Shown here: positions 1 to 8,466 of the stretch, piece after piece
Layout of the letters: every line of letters begins with the position of its first letter
Position numbering within the stretch: position 1 is the first letter of the stretch
Assembly (NCBI GenBank): GCA_050943135.1
Contig: JBMNOP010000004.1
Location: forward strand, 1 to 64,000
DNA: 64,000 nucleotides
From: RUG695 sp050943135
GTDB taxonomy: Bacteria > Planctomycetota > Planctomycetia > Pirellulales > Thermoguttaceae
Reading direction: 5' to 3'
Notes under the pieces: model-generated
The model's database searches: none
What the model was told of the DNA's origin: nothing
The model's input: only the letters and a program-made list of their open reading frames with translations
Translations under genes and position numbers: made by a program

Positions 1-293
1 AGGCGTATCATCGCCAGCATCTTTGTCTTGACGCGGGTTATGTGGGGGATGACATCAAGGACCTTGCCGCCGAGTTTGGGTACACGCTTCATGTGAGAAG
101 TCGGGGCGAGGAAGCGCAAGACATCAAACGTAAGACAGGTCAAAAGGCCAGACGTTGGGTTGTCGAGCGAACTCATAGCTGGCTGAATAGATTCCGACGT
201 ATTCTTATCCGATGGGAAAAGAAGCCGATGAATTACATTGCCATGGTTCATCTCGCCTGTGCCTTTATTACCTTGGGCAAATTGATAACGTGA
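1..293 (+). CDS. IS5-family transposase, C-terminal part (5' end outside window)
   Basis: The reading frame is open from the window edge (first full codon at 3) to a TGA at 293, so only the last ~97 residues are seen. A CLDAGY segment near the start fits the second catalytic Asp of a DDE transposase. WVVERTHSWLNRFRR carries the catalytic Glu and the basic stretch typical of the IS5 family C-terminus. The end HLACAFITLGKL is also usual for this family. Whether the full element is intact cannot be told from this window. Confidence 0.85.
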   Translation, partial: AYHRQHLCLDAGYVGDDIKDLAAEFGYTLHVRSRGEEAQDIKRKTGQKARRWVVERTHSWLNRFRRILIRWEKKPMNYIAMVHLACAFITLGKLIT

Positions 294-301
294 AATAAAA
301 C

Positions 302-928
302 ATGGTTTTTAGGATAGGCTCTAAGTCCCGGAAAATTAACGGCAATACCGTCTTGGAGACCGATAACGGAAAAAGAGGTAAAGCAGGGCAAGTAAAAGGG
401 CTGATCCCGGCTAAAGAGCCTTCTCCTTTCGAGACCGAAACAACCGGTGCACCTCAAACAGACTCGACAACATCAAGAACGGCGACGCCGGGCGAAGCAT
501 ATTGCACGAATTGTGGAACCCCTGTGTACCTTCAGGCTATTGCCTGCATGAAATGCGGCGCAGACCCTCGTGTGCACAAAAACTATTGCCGGAATTGCGG
601 AGTAGGGCTCAATCCAAACCAGGTGGTTTGTATAAAATGCGGTTCCTCGGTCGAAGTCAAAAAGAAGAGCAGTTCATCAGGTGGCTTGGGCGAAGGAGAA
701 AAAAACAAAGTCTTGGCGGCGATTTTCGCCTTTTTCCTCGGAAGTTTTGGCATTCACAAATTCTACCTCGGCGATCAAAAATGGGGAATCATTTACCTCG
801 TCCTCACCTTATCTTCCCTCCTGCTGATTGTCCCGGTATTTGTCGTAGCAATTATGGCGCTAGTGGACGGGATCAAACTGTTAATGATGAGTGATGAAGA
901 TTTTCAGAAGAAGTATTGTTCCGGGTAG
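302..928 (+). CDS. TM2-domain membrane protein with two zinc ribbons (N-terminus possibly replaced by IS insertion)
   Basis: 208 residues as read from the ATG at 302. Residues about 64-112 hold two zinc ribbons (CTNCG..CMKCG and CRNCG..CIKCG). A Gly/Ser linker follows, then a TM2 domain from about 137 with the signature FFLGSFGIHKFYLGD, a second hydrophobic segment and a D at the turn (ALVDGIK). TM2/zinc-ribbon proteins are small inner-membrane proteins of unknown function. The start codon lies within the presumed IS terminal repeat, and the ~60 residues before the first ribbon are low in recognisable sequence. The native start may therefore have been lost or lie downstream. The C-terminal domain call is firm; the start is not. 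Confidence 0.8.
   Translation: MVFRIGSKSRKINGNTVLETDNGKRGKAGQVKGLIPAKEPSPFETETTGAPQTDSTTSRTATPGEAYCTNCGTPVYLQAIACMKCGADPRVHKNYCRNCGVGLNPNQVVCIKCGSSVEVKKKSSSSGGLGEGEKNKVLAAIFAFFLGSFGIHKFYLGDQKWGIIYLVLTLSSLLLIVPVFVVAIMALVDGIKLLMMSDEDFQKKYCSG
305..324 (+). repeat. Probable right terminal inverted repeat and target repeat of the IS5-family element
   Basis: Twelve bases after the transposase stop lies gtttttaggataggctc (305-321), followed by TAA (322-324). Its complement begins GAGCCTATCC, the style of end seen in IS5-family (IS1031-like) elements, which duplicate a TNA target. The left end is outside the window, so the repeat cannot be paired here; this is inference. Confidence 0.45.
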
Positions 929-1122
929 AGACGTGCTAAAGCGAGGTTCCCCAGACAGGTGACATGGGGCAAGAAAAACGGGTCGGCGGAAGGATGCTGT
1001 TTTCCGCCGACGGTATTTCGTCCCGAACGATTCCCCCAGACGATTTCGGATTGCCGATTGATATTTATCCCTTTCGGCATCTTGCGGTCCGGCGCCAGTT
1101 TCTCTCCAACGAGGAAGGTCGG

Positions 1123-1656
1123 TCATCGGATAATGTAAGCATCGACAATCTGACCGATATAGGCCGTATGCGGGTCGCGATTCGCCGCCGTATGGGAACC
1201 GTCGACGTCCTGCGGATAGAGCCTGTCGATGATCTCTTTCGGCAAAAGGGAGGGGTCCTGCCGCTGCGCGTAGAGCACCTTACATTCCAACGTTAGGGGA
1301 TATTCCTTCACGCCCGGCGTGGTAATCGTCGAAGGGGATTCCAGTGTCAGACCGGCCTCCTTGACCTTGTCGACACGATGGCCGGAAAGCGTACCGCAAA
1401 CGCGGGTAATCTCCGGATCCGGTTTTTCGAGGAGAACGCAAATCGTGAACTCTCCGGTCCTGTCAAGCTGACCTTTCGTATAGCGGTTTTCGCGAACATA
1501 AACCGTAAACGTGGGAACCGACCAGCAAACGCCGAGCGCCCCCCAGCCGATAACCATCGCGTTAAATTTATCGCCATCGGTACAAAGGAGAATCCCGCGC
1601 GGAAGCACCTCGGTGATCGCCCCGGCATATTCGGTAACGTTGATTTTCTCTTTCAT
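1123..1656 (-). CDS. Flavin reductase-like FMN-binding protein
   Basis: 177 residues, the usual length for the flavin-reductase-like (split-barrel FMN-binding) family. The N-terminal part has the pattern PRGILLCTDGDKFNAMVIGW, and further on come TVYVRENRYTK, FTICVLL and CGTLSGHRVDK, which match the conserved FMN-contacting strands. It probably reduces or binds flavin with NAD(P)H; the substrate is unknown. A strong GAGGAGGAG ribosome site lies a few bases before the ATG. That ATG overlaps the stop of the decayed nitroreductase frame upstream (ATGA at 1653-1656), so the two were once translationally coupled, a sensible pair of flavin enzymes. No terminator is evident after it. Confidence 0.85.
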   Translation of the reverse strand: MKEKINVTEYAGAITEVLPRGILLCTDGDKFNAMVIGWGALGVCWSVPTFTVYVRENRYTKGQLDRTGEFTICVLLEKPDPEITRVCGTLSGHRVDKVKEAGLTLESPSTITTPGVKEYPLTLECKVLYAQRQDPSLLPKEIIDRLYPQDVDGSHTAANRDPHTAYIGQIVDAYIIR

Positions 1657-1896
1657 GATTCTTCTCCTCCTCGGTCAATCGTGTGAATACGTTTCTCGTC
1701 GAAACTGTTCCGTTGCGGACGGTCTTCGGCGGGACACCCGACCAGAACCGACGCGACGGCATAAAAATCTTTCCCGATACCAAGCGCCGCATCGACTTTC
1801 CGGATCGGATCGGCAAACGGTGCCAAGGCCTCGCAAGGCAACTTCCGGCAGCATGTTTTCGGTCGCGACGGCAAAGTCAATCTTACCCCACTTCGG
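1653..1896 (-). pseudogene. Nitroreductase C-terminal remnant, frameshifted
   Basis: Two adjacent reading frames together give a nitroreductase C-terminus. The upstream frame reads KIDFAVATENMLPEVALRGL (from about 1885). The next frame continues ADPIRKVDAALGI, then AVASVLVGCPAEDRPQRNSF and DEKRIHTI to the stop at 1653. The switch of one base is needed near 1811-1816. Nitroreductases are ~170-200 residues with an FMN site; the N-terminal half is absent, because the frame is closed immediately upstream by the stop of the cytochrome gene (1903). It is thus truncated and frameshifted and should make no enzyme, unless the frameshift is a sequencing error. Confidence 0.75.
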
Positions 1897-1902
1897 GAAA
1901 GA

Positions 1903-3873
1903 TTAAAGGGAAAGAACATATTCGATCAGATCGTCCAACTCTTCCGGGGTCAATCGGTCGAGTCGGCCGTCCTGATTGGCATGCTTTCCCTCGGAGAGTG
2001 TACCGCGCAATGTGGTCTGGTGTCCGGTGCTCAGATAGGGCGCGGTTCGCCAGATTTCACACAGGGTCGGTGTATCGAATTTGCTGCGGGGTTCCCCCGG
2101 ATCTTGGGGAACCGACGGGTGCATCATCATATCGGTAAAATAGGGACCGTTGTGGCAGTCGGCACACCCGGTACGCGAACTTTCGAAAAGGAGCTTGCCC
2201 CGTTCGGCCGAACGGTTCAGATTCCCTTCGACAAGTCGCGGACTCGGAATCGGACCGAGCGACTTTAAGTACCCGTCCATCGCGACATAATCCTCCTCGG
2301 GCAGTTTGCCGAACAAGATATGGATCACTCCGGCACGTACCGCTGTCTCGGCGTCGGGACGCACACCGGTAATCATTGCCGGCGGGGTCGCGTGGGAATA
2401 GAGAAGGTTTTTCGTGTTTTTGGAGTTATCGACCCCGTCATTTACCAGGTCCCAGCTCAGCGCGTCGGCACGCGCATCGGGGTGACATGTGATACAACTC
2501 TGCCAGTGTTCGCGACAGATCAACGCGTCGTTAAAGAGTTTTTCTCCGCGTCGAATCAGCGTTTCTTCCGGTGGGAGTGCCAGGCGGGCAAAGGCACGGT
2601 CAAAGGCGATGGCCTCGCACGGTTCATACCGATCGAAGGCAATCCAGCGAAGCGAGCCGTCGGGATTCGGAACGGTATCCTCTTCGGGCGAAATGATGCG
2701 CGGCATGGGAGGATACCCGCTGTCGGCATCGGTTCCGGTTAAAAGCGACGGCGTAACACTCAGCCGAACCCGACCCACGGCATCGTCGAAATAGGCGGCT
2801 CCCCAAACGGTATCGCCGTGGACCGCCACCGAACGGTTCCCCGAAAGGCCGAGCGCCACACGGGTTTTGAAAGGAAGGAAACGTTCGTCCGGCTCGGGAT
2901 TTTTCCGTACGTCGGCAGAAAGGCGGTAGTTGATCTTCTCGTAAAGACGGGGAACGGAAACCAACACGATTTCGCCGCTTCCGGAAAGAGCGATAACAAT
3001 CTTTTTGCCTTCGTCGTCGAACCGAACGGCGCGCGGATTCGGCGCACCGCGGAACTTGTTGTCGAGTTCGAATGTCTCGACATATTTCCTACGCCGAACA
3101 TCGACAACCACTATCACGTTATCGACGATCCAACCCCCTTCGACCTGACTTGTTACGGTTCGGTAATTCCCGCGGGTTGCAACGGCCACAGCCACCCGAC
3201 CGTCGGGAGAAAGAGCCAAGTCGTAAAGGTTACTGATTCCGTTTTCCAGGTCGACCGGAACCACCTCGCCGGTCGTCAGGTCGATCACACGGATACGCGA
3301 GGTGGTGTAAGCGACATCGGCAGGCTGTTCGGGAAGAAAGTTCCCGACAACCAACGTCCCACCGTCAGGAGTAATCTTTACCGCGACCGGTTCGCGTCCG
3401 GCATCGAAGACGCGCAACATGTCGCCCGTAACTCCGTCGATTTCCCGTACCACGCCGCCGAATCGGTCGGCCACGTAGAGAACGAGTCGCCCGTCACGCA
3501 GAAACGCGGCAACGTCGGAGGGGGAGTGGCCGGCATCGAAGATCTTTTCAACGGTCGGGGTGCGGTCGGACCCGTCCTCGTCTTTCACACGGACAAGGAG
3601 GAGTTTGCCGTCGGGGACATCGCCGACAACCGCAAGAGATTTTTCGCCCGGAATCCAACTCATTCTTACCGGGGTGATCGAAAGGTCGGCGGTGACGATC
3701 GGCGACGATCCGTCGGCAGCGGCGCGACAGATCGCTTTCGCGCCACTTTCGAGGATATAAAGATTGTTTCCCGCTCGATCAACGAGAATGTCGCACGGTT
3801 TAAGCGCCACGTCGGCCAAGGCCACCTTAGAGCAGAGAAGAAATAAGATGGTCAGTCGAATTGTTCCGTTCAT
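1903..3873 (-). CDS. Secreted YVTN-type beta-propeller fused to di-haem cytochrome c peroxidase-like domain
   Basis: 656 residues. A signal peptide covers about residues 1-20 (hydrophobic LTILFLLCSKVALA). Residues ~25-400 show repeated propeller blades such as GREPVAVKITPDGGTLVVGN and LYDLALSPDGRVAVAVATRG. The C-terminal third has two haem-binding motifs, CITCH (C460-H464) and CADCH (C570-H574), with a downstream MMMHPSV that may give an axial Met. The protein should act in the periplasm in electron transfer or peroxide reduction. Propeller-cytochrome fusions of this sort are common in Planctomycetota. It sits 19 bp after the Sel1-repeat gene, within the same minus-strand run. Confidence 0.85.
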   Translation of the reverse strand: MNGTIRLTILFLLCSKVALADVALKPCDILVDRAGNNLYILESGAKAICRAAADGSSPIVTADLSITPVRMSWIPGEKSLAVVGDVPDGKLLLVRVKDEDGSDRTPTVEKIFDAGHSPSDVAAFLRDGRLVLYVADRFGGVVREIDGVTGDMLRVFDAGREPVAVKITPDGGTLVVGNFLPEQPADVAYTTSRIRVIDLTTGEVVPVDLENGISNLYDLALSPDGRVAVAVATRGNYRTVTSQVEGGWIVDNVIVVVDVRRRKYVETFELDNKFRGAPNPRAVRFDDEGKKIVIALSGSGEIVLVSVPRLYEKINYRLSADVRKNPEPDERFLPFKTRVALGLSGNRSVAVHGDTVWGAAYFDDAVGRVRLSVTPSLLTGTDADSGYPPMPRIISPEEDTVPNPDGSLRWIAFDRYEPCEAIAFDRAFARLALPPEETLIRRGEKLFNDALICREHWQSCITCHPDARADALSWDLVNDGVDNSKNTKNLLYSHATPPAMITGVRPDAETAVRAGVIHILFGKLPEEDYVAMDGYLKSLGPIPSPRLVEGNLNRSAERGKLLFESSRTGCADCHNGPYFTDMMMHPSVPQDPGEPRSKFDTPTLCEIWRTAPYLSTGHQTTLRGTLSEGKHANQDGRLDRLTPEELDDLIEYVLSL

Positions 3874-3892
3874 GGCCGAGCCCCTTCACCCC

Positions 3893-5002
3893 CTATTGCG
3901 CCGATGAATTTTCCGGAGAACCGGATTCCGCGTCGTCGTCCTCGTCGAACCACTCCGGCAGATCGATCCAATCCTTTTCGGCAACCCCCATCCCTTGCAG
4001 AAGCGATTGTGCCTCGAGGTTTCCGTTGTGTGCCGATTCTTTCCACCACCGGAGCGCCTTTTCACGGTCGGCAGGCAGGCCGTTTCCATCATGATAAAGA
4101 GAGCCGATCAGCAACTGTGCCGAATCGTCACCGGCACACGCGGCATCCCGAATCAGGGAGAGGCCCCGAGGTATATCTTTTTCGATCCCGCGCCCTTGCA
4201 TGAGGAGGACCCCGAACGCACGAAAAGCCGAAATATCGTCTTCCGCAACGGCCTCGGCAAGCCATTTGGCGGCGAGCGCGTCGTCACGGAGGACCTCATC
4301 TCCGTCGAAATAGAGCAGACCGAGCGACGCGGCGGCTCCGGCAGCTCCCGCCTCGGCGGCCTGCCGAAACCAATGGAGCGCCCGTGCGGGGTCTTTCGCA
4401 CCCCCTTCCCCGGCAAGGTAGGCGCGTGCAGCCGCAATCATCGCCGAAAGATTTCCCCCTTCGGCGGCCTTCTCGAACCAGAAGAGCGCTTGCGCGGGAT
4501 CTTGCGCGACCCCTTCCCCACGTTGGTAAGAGAGCGCCAGGGCGGCCTGCCCGTCGACATCCCCTCCTTCGGCGGCCAGCCGGTAGAGACGAACCGCCTC
4601 GCCAACGTCACGGCAGACACCAAGCCCAAACGCGCAACGAACCCCCAGTTTGCGGGCGGCTCCGGCGTGCCCCATTTCGACGGCTGTACGGTAGAGTCGC
4701 GAGGCCTCTCGATCGTCGCGGAAAACTCCCGTACCGTCGTCGTAACAGCGGGCGAGCATAAAGACGGCTTCGGGATCTCCGGAATCGGCCTTCTTTCGGA
4801 ACGCAGCGACCCCTTTTTCAAACCATTTGGCCGCCTCGCCCCGGTTGCGCTTTACACCGAATCCTTCGGCACAACAGCGCCCGACTTCGAGTTGCGCGTC
4901 GGGATCTCCTTCCCGCGCTTTGGCAAGCATCGCCTCGTAATACAAAGCAGGCTCGGCTTGACTCTGTTCGTTGTTCCTGTCACCCTTTGTATCGCTGTTC
5001 AT
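3893..5002 (-). CDS. Sel1-repeat (SLR) protein
   Basis: 369 residues from the ATG at 5002, chosen because GGAGAG lies four bases upstream; an ATG at 5035 is possible. Most of the protein is Sel1-like repeats of ~36 residues, for example DAQLEVGRCCAEGFGVKRNR, DGQAALALSYQRGEGVAQDP and SAQLLIGSLYHDGNGLPADR, about eight copies. Sel1 repeats form alpha-solenoids for protein-protein contact. There is no clear signal peptide, so it is probably cytoplasmic. The C-terminus is acidic (WFDEDDDAESGSPENSSAQ). Its partner is unknown; it lies between the GspK-like and cytochrome genes. Confidence 0.85.
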   Translation of the reverse strand: MNSDTKGDRNNEQSQAEPALYYEAMLAKAREGDPDAQLEVGRCCAEGFGVKRNRGEAAKWFEKGVAAFRKKADSGDPEAVFMLARCYDDGTGVFRDDREASRLYRTAVEMGHAGAARKLGVRCAFGLGVCRDVGEAVRLYRLAAEGGDVDGQAALALSYQRGEGVAQDPAQALFWFEKAAEGGNLSAMIAAARAYLAGEGGAKDPARALHWFRQAAEAGAAGAAASLGLLYFDGDEVLRDDALAAKWLAEAVAEDDISAFRAFGVLLMQGRGIEKDIPRGLSLIRDAACAGDDSAQLLIGSLYHDGNGLPADREKALRWWKESAHNGNLEAQSLLQGMGVAEKDWIDLPEWFDEDDDAESGSPENSSAQ

Positions 5003-5060
5003 CAATCTCTCCGGTATGGTCGTTTCTCCGTGCATGCGGTTCCGTCGTTCGTGAATCCTT

Positions 5061-6809
5061 CTACGGGCCGAGCATTTCTTCGACCGCGTTGAACGGCGCG
5101 GCAGGGGGCGAAAGGGATTCCAGATCGCCAAACGGGGTGTCGGGCGTCGTCTGTTCGCGGACGAGCGCATCGAGTCGCGAGGTCGCGGTCGAAGGCCCGG
5201 TCGCGGTGCCGCGGGTTAAAACGTCGATAGAGAACCCGCGTCCGAGCATTGTCAGATCTTTGTGGAAAACCTGGCGCGGCGGGATAACGGCGGCATCAAC
5301 CACGATCTCGGCACGTCGGTACCCGCCGCCCGTCTCGGAGAACGAGACGATCTGCGCGCGAAACACGTCGCCGCCGGTTGTCAGTTTTCCCCAAAGCCGT
5401 TTCATCTGCTCGAGATCGACAATCCCGTCGGCGAAAAGCCACGCCGCGTGACGTTGCCGTTTCGGAATCGGTTGGCCCGGTGGCGGTCGGGAATCGAGAA
5501 TTCGGGTTACGGCTTGTGCATCGAGGCCCGGCACAAGTTCCAAAACCGCACGGGGCGCTTCGTTGACATTGATACGGCCCGAGATAACCGCCGAAGCGCC
5601 GACCGAAGCGTAATCGAGAAAACGAAACAGTTCGGTCACACTTTCGCGGTGCGCGGAAATCGGCGAGGTAAACACTCGGTCGTGCGCCCGTACGCTGACC
5701 CCGACAACATCGAGCGGGGTCTGAAACGTGAATCGGGGCGGGACCGTAAGATCGACATCGTTTTCCCCCGCTTCGACCGTCGGCCCGGCAACGTCCGAGG
5801 TAAAACCGTATTGCCGGCAAAGAATCACGAACGCCGCCAGGCGCGGGCCGAGCGCGGCGTCCAATTCGTCGTAGAGGAAACTTAAATCTCTTTCATTCAG
5901 ATCAATCTTCGCGCGTCCGTCAGGATCAATATCTTTCTCGGCGCTGAATACGGTCAACAAGCGCGACCAGGGAATCGTTACCTCGGTCTCGATTGCGGCA
6001 TCCGAAACATCGACCACACCGCCGCGCATGCCGCGGGCGTTGGCAACGGTTGTTCGGAGCGAACCGATCGGCGCCGATTCGGCAGGATCGCTCTCCTTCC
6101 CCCGATCGGTCTCACCACCGCTGTAACTATACGTCGTATCGAGGCCGTAGAGCTGGTACCGTGTAATACCGCGCACCAAGAGGATTTCGTCGAGGGAAAC
6201 CGGAACCGCGTTGCGCGGCGAGTAGGTCATTCGATGCGCAGCGTAATACGAGAGCTCGGCCCCGTCGGGACGTGTCTCTTCATCGGGGTCGAGCCAATCG
6301 AGGAGCGAGTCGGCCATGATCGAGGTCATGCCGGGAAGCTTCATCAATATCCCTTTAGCTGTGCCGGGCTTTTCCTGATCCCAATCGAGAAGTGTGCCGA
6401 GGTTCAGTCGAGTCGATTCATTGACCAGACCGTATCGAACACCGCCACGCGTGGATTCGAGTCGCGGCGAAAGAACCGTGAAGGCCGATTCTCCGCCGTC
6501 GGCAAACGGGAGGATGGTCCGATTCCGAAAGAGTGCGGGGTTGTCGTACGTGCCGCCGAACCGCGCCCGCTCGTCTTGGGTCATTCCGGCAAGCGCCTGG
6601 GTCATAACGGCGGCCGAACGAGCGGTGTTGACCAGCTCGATATCCCTTAAGCGCTGGCGCGTAGCTTCCCGTTCAACGCGCATGAGCGCCAAGAGCGACA
6701 GTCCGCCGAGGGTCAGCGCCGCAATCACGACCGTGACGACAAAGAGGACGATCCCCTGCCGCCTCGGCGGAAAGCGGCGCATCGGACGTGTCGGTAGTGT
6801 ACGACTCAC
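5061..6809 (-). CDS. gspK: Type II secretion GspK-like minor pseudopilin
   Basis: 582 residues, longer than typical GspK (~320-350). The N-terminus has a prepilin-like basic leader and hydrophobic helix (RRQGIVLFVVTVVIAALTLG, about residues 17-36), followed by helical sequence. The centre has helix-hairpin-helix-like segments typical of T2SSK (LLDWLDPDEETRPDGAELSY, and GRINVNEAPRAVLELVPGL further on). In type II secretion GspK caps the pseudopilus tip. The start is GTG at 6809, overlapping the lgt stop by four bases; ATG at 6782 (residue 10) would also give a normal prepilin. No other gsp gene is in the window. Confidence 0.75.
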   Translation of the reverse strand: MSRTLPTRPMRRFPPRRQGIVLFVVTVVIAALTLGGLSLLALMRVEREATRQRLRDIELVNTARSAAVMTQALAGMTQDERARFGGTYDNPALFRNRTILPFADGGESAFTVLSPRLESTRGGVRYGLVNESTRLNLGTLLDWDQEKPGTAKGILMKLPGMTSIMADSLLDWLDPDEETRPDGAELSYYAAHRMTYSPRNAVPVSLDEILLVRGITRYQLYGLDTTYSYSGGETDRGKESDPAESAPIGSLRTTVANARGMRGGVVDVSDAAIETEVTIPWSRLLTVFSAEKDIDPDGRAKIDLNERDLSFLYDELDAALGPRLAAFVILCRQYGFTSDVAGPTVEAGENDVDLTVPPRFTFQTPLDVVGVSVRAHDRVFTSPISAHRESVTELFRFLDYASVGASAVISGRINVNEAPRAVLELVPGLDAQAVTRILDSRPPPGQPIPKRQRHAAWLFADGIVDLEQMKRLWGKLTTGGDVFRAQIVSFSETGGGYRRAEIVVDAAVIPPRQVFHKDLTMLGRGFSIDVLTRGTATGPSTATSRLDALVREQTTPDTPFGDLESLSPPAAPFNAVEEMLGP

Positions 6810-8440
6810 GTGCCGACCTCTTCTTCGATGCGCGGGTATTTCCCTTCAAAGGCCGGTTTGGCGCGGCTTCGCAACACATAGACCATCAATATCGCGCCGA
6901 GCAGGAAAGTTACGAGACTGATACACTGTGAGACCGAAAGCCCCGTCCCCGCGAACGAGGGTTCATCGGTTCGAACCAGTTCGATCAGAAACCGACAAAC
7001 CGGATAACAAAGGAGCAGCAGGGCAAAGACGAACCCGTCTTTTTTCACGAAACGACCGGCCACATAGAGGATTACCGTCAAAACGAGCGCCATACCCGAG
7101 CTGTAGAGCTGTGTCGGGTGTACCGCCCGCACCTCAAAGGGACCGGGATGAAACGCGATCCGACGCGTTTTCGGTTTGACGGGGCTTTTGGCGTTCTCGC
7201 TTTCGGGTTCGCGTGTCGTATCGTTTTCGGCATCCTCCCCTTCCCCTTCCGCCTTGTCGCTTCCTCCGCCGCTTTGCGCGATTTCCCCTTCACCGGTTCC
7301 TTCTTCCGCGGCCCGTTCCGTTTCGGTTGCGGACAGTGTCGTTTCGCCTTCCCCCGGCGGATCGGCCAGGTCAAGAACCAAATAGGGGAAGTGAGTCGGG
7401 AACCCATGATCGTAGAGGAACGCCATAAATCCGTGCGTGCCGATCAACGTATACATTTGGGCCCGATCGATTTCGCGGCGAGTCGGTTCCTCTTTCGCCG
7501 GAACAAGGACGCCGGCTCGCAAAATGGTCATTCCCGGCTTGAGGCCGGCTTGGTCGGGCGCGCTCCCTTCATCGACCGACTCGACAACAATCGGCTTGCC
7601 GCGGGTCGGTGCCATGAGTCCCTTGTTTTTCCCTTTCAGACGAAAAAGAGTCGCCTCCGAATCGCTGTCGGTCTCGGGCAAAAAGAGATTAAACCCTCCG
7701 AGCGAGGCAAGCCCGTGTTCCATCTGGTAGTAGTGCGGAGGGCTGGCAATCGGAAAAACGACTCCCGGTGGGATAGAGTCGCATACCCCGCCGAAACAGC
7801 AGCCGTTCATAAAACAGCCAATCCGCCCGATCGCAATACCGATCATCAACGCGGGTGAGAAAATATCCATTGTCGCCAAAAGGGGGAGCTTCTTGACCCG
7901 CAGGTAAACGAGGGTGACAACGATCCCCCCAATGATCGAACCGAAAACAACCAGTCCCCCCTGCGTCAGGTTCAGAATCCCGCGCAGGGTCGCCCCCCAA
8001 TCGAGACCGGAAGCCGGATGACGGACGATAAAGGTCTGCCAGTATTCCGCCACGTAAAAAACGCGCGCGCCGATGATTCCCGAAACAACTTCGACCACAA
8101 TGATCGAAACGATTACCTCGGGAGGAATGTTCCACTTCTTTTTCGCGTGATAGATCGCAAAGACCGACGCAACCACAATCCCCAACATCAAAAAGACGCC
8201 GTAGCCTCGGATCGGGATTCCGAAACCGTGGTCAAGCTTCGGGGCAATCCAAGCGACGATCAGCACCGCCACCGCGCCGACGGCAAGATCGCTGATCAGT
8301 TCATCGGTTCGCCGCTCGGTCAGCATATTGCGTACAATTCGCCACGCAAAGAATATGACAATGAGCCAAAAAAGGATTCCGATGCCGAAAACGGGAACGC
8401 CGAAAAGCTCCGGGGGAATATAAAACAGGGTCTGCCGCAT
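6806..8440 (-). CDS. lgt: Prolipoprotein diacylglyceryl transferase with PDZ-like insertion
   Basis: 544 residues, about twice the usual 260-300. It transfers diacylglycerol from phosphatidylglycerol to the lipobox Cys of prolipoproteins in the inner membrane. Several transmembrane helices are visible. The Lgt signature GRIGCFMNGCCFG is near residues 203-215 and HPTQLYSS near 440. Between them about 210 extra residues are inserted. They include a PDZ-like segment (~278-312, VVESVDEGSAPDQAGLKPGM) and an acidic low-complexity stretch rich in GEGE. The His of the HGGL motif of E. coli Lgt is replaced by Phe (GGLVVFGSIIGG), a change known in other Lgt subgroups. It lies 26 bp after panC and overlaps the GspK-like gene by 4 bp. 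Confidence 0.9.
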   Translation of the reverse strand: MRQTLFYIPPELFGVPVFGIGILFWLIVIFFAWRIVRNMLTERRTDELISDLAVGAVAVLIVAWIAPKLDHGFGIPIRGYGVFLMLGIVVASVFAIYHAKKKWNIPPEVIVSIIVVEVVSGIIGARVFYVAEYWQTFIVRHPASGLDWGATLRGILNLTQGGLVVFGSIIGGIVVTLVYLRVKKLPLLATMDIFSPALMIGIAIGRIGCFMNGCCFGGVCDSIPPGVVFPIASPPHYYQMEHGLASLGGFNLFLPETDSDSEATLFRLKGKNKGLMAPTRGKPIVVESVDEGSAPDQAGLKPGMTILRAGVLVPAKEEPTRREIDRAQMYTLIGTHGFMAFLYDHGFPTHFPYLVLDLADPPGEGETTLSATETERAAEEGTGEGEIAQSGGGSDKAEGEGEDAENDTTREPESENAKSPVKPKTRRIAFHPGPFEVRAVHPTQLYSSGMALVLTVILYVAGRFVKKDGFVFALLLLCYPVCRFLIELVRTDEPSFAGTGLSVSQCISLVTFLLGAILMVYVLRSRAKPAFEGKYPRIEEEVGT

Positions 8441-8466
8441 AACAAAGGACCTCCGAATTGCCGCGT

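Noticed and set aside
2818..3846. A 342-codon plus-strand frame opposite the cytochrome gene
   Set aside because: It mirrors propeller-coding sequence and shows no domain; the minus strand has two CxxCH motifs and a signal peptide.
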